Below are positions 6,260 through 9,449 of a stretch of 9,449 nucleotides of DNA, in pieces (the stretch's first letter is position 1; every line of letters begins with the position of its first letter). The notes below the pieces were generated by a model that did not search any database, was not told the DNA's origin, and saw only the letters and a list, made by a program, of their open reading frames with translations. Where the stretch lies: positions 1 through 9,449 of the forward strand of contig JAFAFD010000302.1 in NCBI GenBank assembly GCA_023423675.1, written 5' to 3'. Source of the stretch: Pseudomonadota bacterium. GTDB lineage: Bacteria; Pseudomonadota; Gammaproteobacteria; Xanthomonadales; Xanthomonadaceae. The position numbers and the translations under genes are program-made.

Positions 6260-6459
6260 CACAAGCACCTCTTCAGCAGGTCGGGAGTGACAGTTTTCCC
6301 ATTGTTTCAGCCTACATGTGCGGTCTCCCGGCAATTTCGGATTGTTCCTAGGAGCTGGGCCTCAGCCCTGTATTTCCGGCACTGGATGCAGATGTTTCAT
6401 TCATCAGAACGGCGTGAAAGGGTGCCGCAGGTCACGCCATTCTTTTTACAGCTTGTTTA

Positions 6460-6521
6460 CAAAGGAGACGCTGCCGCCACGCAGGGGGGAGCGCGGCAGC
6501 CCATGTCCCGACATTCCTTTG
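6460..6521 (+). promoter_or_regulatory. Three-way-junction-like RNA fold ending at the receptor's ribosome-binding site
   Basis: Three perfect helices nest together. The closing helix pairs CAAAGGA (6460-6466) with TCCTTTG (6515-6521). Inside it lies an 8-bp stem, GCTGCCGC (6470-6477) with GCGGCAGC (6493-6500), and a small stem, ATGTC (6503-6507) with GACAT (6510-6514). The last base of the closing helix is the first G of GGAGAG, the receptor's Shine-Dalgarno. The layout could control translation or stabilise the mRNA. It does not match a riboswitch class I know, and the loop sequences have not been checked for conservation. Confidence 0.4.
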
Positions 6522-6526
6522 GAGAG
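6521..6526 (+). promoter_or_regulatory. Ribosome-binding site of the TonB-dependent receptor
   Basis: GGAGAG lies 7 bp before the ATG at 6534. This ATG also begins a good signal peptide, which rules out the longer in-frame reading from 6318. Confidence 0.7.
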
Positions 6527-6533
6527 AGAGCGA

Positions 6534-9395
6534 ATGAATCACCTGCATTACCGCCCCTTGGCGGTCGCTGTCGCGCTGTGCGTGACGGCCCTGGCACCGC
6601 TGGGGGCAATGGCCCAGACGGCCACCACCCTGGATGCGGTCGAAGTGACCGGCACGCGCATCAAGCGTGCTGAAGTGGAAGGCCAGGTGCCGATCCAGAC
6701 GCTGAGCCGGGGCGACATCGAACGCACCGGCCTGAGCTCGATCGGCGAAGTGCTGCAGCAGCTCACCGGTTCGGGTTCGGCGTTGAACGCCAAGTTCAAT
6801 TCGTCCGGCAATTTCGGCTTCCCGCCGGATGGCAGTGGCGTCGGTGCCGGTTCGGCACAGGTCGACCTGCGCCACCTGGGCGCCAAGCGCGTGCTGGTGC
6901 TGGTCGATGGCATCCGCTGGGTCAATGAATCCTCGGCGTCGGGCGTGGGCGCGGCTACCGACCTCAACACCATTCCGCTGGCGATTGTCGAACGCATCGA
7001 AGTGCTGGAAGACGGTGCCTCGTCGCTGTACGGCTCCGATGCGATCGCCGGCGTGGTCAACATCATCACCCGGCGCGACTTCGATGGCGGGCAGGTGACC
7101 CTGAACTACGGCGAGTACAGCAAGGGCGACGGCACGCAGAAGGGCGTGGACCTGGCCTGGGGCACCAGCGGCGAGCGCTACAGCCTGTTCCTCGGCGCGA
7201 GCTGGACCAGGCAGGATGCGGTGTATGCGCGCGACCGCGAACAGTCGCGCTTCCCGATTCCCGGCACCGGCCTGGCCTTCGGCAGCGGCGGCATCCCGCA
7301 GGGGCGCTTCGCCTTCGTCGATCCCAACACCGGCGCCGAGCAGGACATCGTGCCCAATACCGGCGTGAGCAACCCGCGCTATGACGGCAGCGCCGGCTGC
7401 AACCGCAGCGACGACTACCACTGCTTCACCAGCGCCGACCGCTTCAACTTCGCCGAATACAACATGGTGCTGACCCCGTCCGAGCGCAAAGGCGTGTTCG
7501 GCCAGTTCCGCTTCGACATCACCGACGATGTGCAGTGGTACGTGAAGGCGCTGGGCAACCGCCGCGAATCGACCAACCAGGCCGGCCCGGAACCGCTGTT
7601 CTTCGGGCCTGACGGTGCTACCGGCAATCCGCTGGCCGACAACATCGTGGTGTCGGCGCTGAACCCGTACAACCCGTTCGGCTTCGACCTGGTGTCCGGC
7701 GACAACATGAGCCTGATCGGTCGCCGCCCGGTGGAAGGCGGCGCGCGCGTGTTCGAGCAGGAGGTCAACACCACGTACTTCGCCACCGGTCTGGTGGGCA
7801 GCTTCCAGGCGGCGAACCGCAGCTGGTACTGGGACGTCAACGGCATGTACAGCAAGAACAAGGCCGAGCAGACCAACTACGGCAGCTACAACATCTACAA
7901 CGTGAACCTGGCGCTGGGCGATCCGGCGCTGTGCGCGGCCACGCCGGGCTGCGTGCCGCTGAACATCTTCGGTGGCGTCGGCTCGATCACCCCGGACATG
8001 CTGCGCTGGATCCAGCCGGTGGTGCGCGACCGCAGCCAGAACGAGCTGAGCCTGGTCACCGCCAACCTGTCCAGCGATCTGTTCACCCTGCCGGCCGGCC
8101 CGGTGTCCTTCGCCACCGGCCTGGAACACCGGCGCTATGAAGGCTGGTACCAGCCCGATCCGCTGACGGTGATCGGCCACTACAACGGCGTGCCCTCGCA
8201 GCCGACGTCCGGTTCCTACGACGTCAACGAGGCCTACCTGGAGTTGAGCGTTCCGATCTTCGCCGACTCGTCGCTGGGCAAGAAGCTGGACCTGAGCCTG
8301 GCCGGGCGCTATTCGGATTACTCGACCTTCGGCGGCGAGTTCACCCCCAAGTACGGCCTGCGCTGGCAGGTGACCGATGACTTCGTGCTGCGCAGCACCT
8401 ATGCCGAGGGTTTCCGTGCACCGTCCATCGGCGAGCTGTACGGCTCGGCCGCGCGTGCCGACCTGCAGCTGTTCGATCCCTGCTCGGTGGGCCTGGGCGG
8501 TACCGCGCCGCGCGGCAATCCTGCCAACTGCGCCGCACTGGGCGTGCCGACCGGTTTCCAGCAGGCCAACTCGCAGATCTCGGTGACCACCGGCGGCAAC
8601 CGCGAACTGGAGCCGGAGCGTTCGCGCAGCTCCAGTGCCGGCTTCGTGTGGAGCCCGTGGTTCGGCAACAACGCCACCTGGTCCGAACGCTTCGACGTGG
8701 AGGTGACCTTCTACCGCCACAACATCGACGGCGCGATCCAGGCGATCAACGCACAGACCCAGCTGGACCTGTGCGTGGACACGCTGGCCCCGACCTACTG
8801 CGATGGCATCACCCGTGCCAGCACCGGTGCAGTCAGCAGCTTCAACAACCGCCTGACCAACCTGGGTTCGATCAAGACCGATGGCTGGGACGTGGACCTG
8901 TTCTGGACGCTGCCGCAGAGCGACATCGGCCAGTTAAAGCTGGGCTGGAAGAACACGTTCGTCGGCCGCTACGAGGCCACCGGTGCGGCCGGCCAGCGGC
9001 AGCCGCAGAAGCCGGGCGTGGAAGTGGCCGACAGCTCGATTCCGGAGTGGACCAGCAACGCCAGCATCGGCTGGACGTTGGACAACTGGAGCGCCAACTG
9101 GACGGTGCGCCACATCTCCGAGCTGACCGAGGACTGCGGTGATGCGGTGGCCTTCCCGGTGTGCGGCAACCAGGCCGCCGGCACCAACACGCTGGCCGCC
9201 ACCACGTACCACGACCTGCAGGTGGGCTACAAAATCGACTGGATGAAGGGGCTGCAGCTGACCGCGGGCCTGAACAACGTGTTCGACAAGGATCCGCCGA
9301 TCTGCCTGTCGTGCTCGTTGAACGGCTACGACGCCTCGACCTACGACATCCCGCGTGGCCGCTACTGGTACATGCGCGCGGACCTGCGGTTCTAG
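6534..9395 (+). CDS. TonB-dependent outer-membrane receptor
   Basis: The 953-residue protein should import a scarce substrate across the outer membrane using TonB-ExbB-ExbD energy. A signal peptide (cut after GAMA, residue 27) is followed by [13 protein letters not shown] (33-45), the N-terminal signature seen in many Xanthomonad and Caulobacter receptors and a candidate TonB box. The plug domain follows (about 46-180) with [10 protein letters not shown] and [29 protein letters not shown]. The rest is a beta barrel with alternating aromatic strands, with YAEGFRAPS, a conserved barrel motif, near residues 623-631. It ends in [10 protein letters not shown] with a terminal Phe for BAM-dependent insertion. 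The mature part has exactly twelve cysteines in six close pairs (289/297, 467/473, 650/666, 747/756, 868/877, 924/927), probably loop disulfides. The substrate is unknown: no siderophore-specific or sugar-cluster gene lies nearby. Codon use is strongly GC-biased, as in a well-expressed native gene. Confidence 0.95.
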   Translation: MNHLHYRPLAVAVALCVTALAPLGAMAQTATTLDAVEVTGTRIKRAEVEGQVPIQTLSRGDIERTGLSSIGEVLQQLTGSGSALNAKFNSSGNFGFPPDGSGVGAGSAQVDLRHLGAKRVLVLVDGIRWVNESSASGVGAATDLNTIPLAIVERIEVLEDGASSLYGSDAIAGVVNIITRRDFDGGQVTLNYGEYSKGDGTQKGVDLAWGTSGERYSLFLGASWTRQDAVYARDREQSRFPIPGTGLAFGSGGIPQGRFAFVDPNTGAEQDIVPNTGVSNPRYDGSAGCNRSDDYHCFTSADRFNFAEYNMVLTPSERKGVFGQFRFDITDDVQWYVKALGNRRESTNQAGPEPLFFGPDGATGNPLADNIVVSALNPYNPFGFDLVSGDNMSLIGRRPVEGGARVFEQEVNTTYFATGLVGSFQAANRSWYWDVNGMYSKNKAEQTNYGSYNIYNVNLALGDPALCAATPGCVPLNIFGGVGSITPDMLRWIQPVVRDRSQNELSLVTANLSSDLFTLPAGPVSFATGLEHRRYEGWYQPDPLTVIGHYNGVPSQPTSGSYDVNEAYLELSVPIFADSSLGKKLDLSLAGRYSDYSTFGGEFTPKYGLRWQVTDDFVLRSTYAEGFRAPSIGELYGSAARADLQLFDPCSVGLGGTAPRGNPANCAALGVPTGFQQANSQISVTTGGNRELEPERSRSSSAGFVWSPWFGNNATWSERFDVEVTFYRHNIDGAIQAINAQTQLDLCVDTLAPTYCDGITRASTGAVSSFNNRLTNLGSIKTDGWDVDLFWTLPQSDIGQLKLGWKNTFVGRYEATGAAGQRQPQKPGVEVADSSIPEWTSNASIGWTLDNWSANWTVRHISELTEDCGDAVAFPVCGNQAAGTNTLAATTYHDLQVGYKIDWMKGLQLTAGLNNVFDKDPPICLSCSLNGYDASTYDIPRGRYWYMRADLRF

Positions 9396-9403
9396 GTTGA
9401 CCG

Positions 9404-9432
9404 GCAGGTGCCAGGGAACGGCACCTGCTTTT
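9404..9432 (+). terminator. Intrinsic terminator of the TonB receptor gene
   Basis: GCAGGTGCC (9404-9412) and GGCACCTGC (9420-9428) form a perfect 9-bp stem around the loop AGGGAAC, followed at once by TTTT (9429-9432). It starts 8 bp after the stop codon. This is a standard Rho-independent terminator, with a rather short T-run. Confidence 0.88.
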
Positions 9433-9436
9433 CACC

Positions 9437-9449
9437 GGTAGCGCCGGGC
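9437..9449. repeat. 5' half of a SMAG/REP-type element at right edge
   Basis: GGTAGCGCCGGGC contains the GTAG tetranucleotide (9438-9441) followed by the first arm of the hairpin that is complete at positions 2-20. It lies 4 bp after the T-run of the receptor terminator, the usual intergenic 3' position for these elements. The second arm lies beyond the window. Confidence 0.6.

Larger units (their letters stand above)
6260..6533. other. Divergent intergenic region between the CxxC protein and the TonB receptor
   Basis: This 274-bp region carries the leaders and promoters of two genes reading apart. It is richer in A/T than its surroundings in the middle (about 6281-6465). I could not identify a confident sigma-70 promoter or a Fur box. 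Visible structure is a TTTACA direct repeat at 6445-6450 and 6456-6461 and a foldable leader at 6460-6521. No short ORF in it is supported. Confidence 0.55.

Noticed and set aside
6318..6533. N-terminal extension of the TonB receptor
   Set aside because: It would bury the signal peptide 72 residues inside the protein. The ATG at 6534 has a ribosome-binding site and begins the signal peptide.
6503..6673. Short ORF starting at ATG 6503 and overlapping the receptor start
   Set aside because: It has no ribosome-binding site at a suitable distance. The product is Arg/Gly-rich and out of frame with the receptor, and the ATG lies inside the proposed leader stem.
6432..8720. Very long open frame (762 codons) on the minus strand inside the receptor gene
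   Set aside because: It is antisense to the receptor, with a His/Arg/Ala/Val-rich composition typical of the shadow of GC3-biased codons, and has no domain I recognise.

Overview
The window looks like chromosomal DNA of a Stenotrophomonas-type gammaproteobacterium (Xanthomonadaceae). The basis is the high GC content, the Xanthomonad-style TonB receptor with an LDAVEVTG start, and two sequences resembling GTAG-type REP (SMAG) palindromes that bracket the window: a truncated one at the left edge and the first half of another at the right edge. The genus is an inference from these patterns; no database was consulted.

Layout from left to right: (1) a soluble lytic murein transglycosylase (slt) on the minus strand, 37-2010, with a lipobox in its signal peptide. 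(2) A 265-bp divergent intergenic region. (3) A tight plus-strand three-gene operon, 2276-5367: a nitrilase-superfamily amidase, a membrane protein of unknown family built from two related halves, and an asparaginase-fold amidohydrolase. The first two genes are 9 bp apart, with the second gene's ribosome-binding site starting inside the stop codon of the first. The last two overlap by ATGA. (4) A lone exbD gene, 5454-5861, with no exbB or tonB beside it. (5) A hairpin between convergent genes, then a small secreted CxxC protein on the minus strand, 5906-6259. (6) A 274-bp divergent region whose last 62 bp before the start codon can fold into a three-way junction touching the ribosome-binding site. 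(7) A 953-residue TonB-dependent outer-membrane receptor, 6534-9395, closed by a clear intrinsic terminator.

Two functional themes stand out. The three-gene operon looks like an uptake-and-hydrolysis module for an amide or nitrile-derived compound: a probable transporter sits between two C-N bond hydrolases with unrelated folds. The asparaginase-like enzyme keeps its catalytic Thr, Asp and Lys but lacks residues that normally hold the amino-acid part of asparagine, so its substrate may not be asparagine. The second theme is TonB-dependent import: ExbD and a large receptor whose mature part has exactly twelve cysteines arranged as six close pairs.

The slt and receptor genes show strong GC-ending codon preference. 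The central operon is visibly more relaxed, consistent with accessory or more recently acquired genes between conserved neighbours. I saw no tRNA, rRNA, CRISPR array, insertion sequence or prophage gene.
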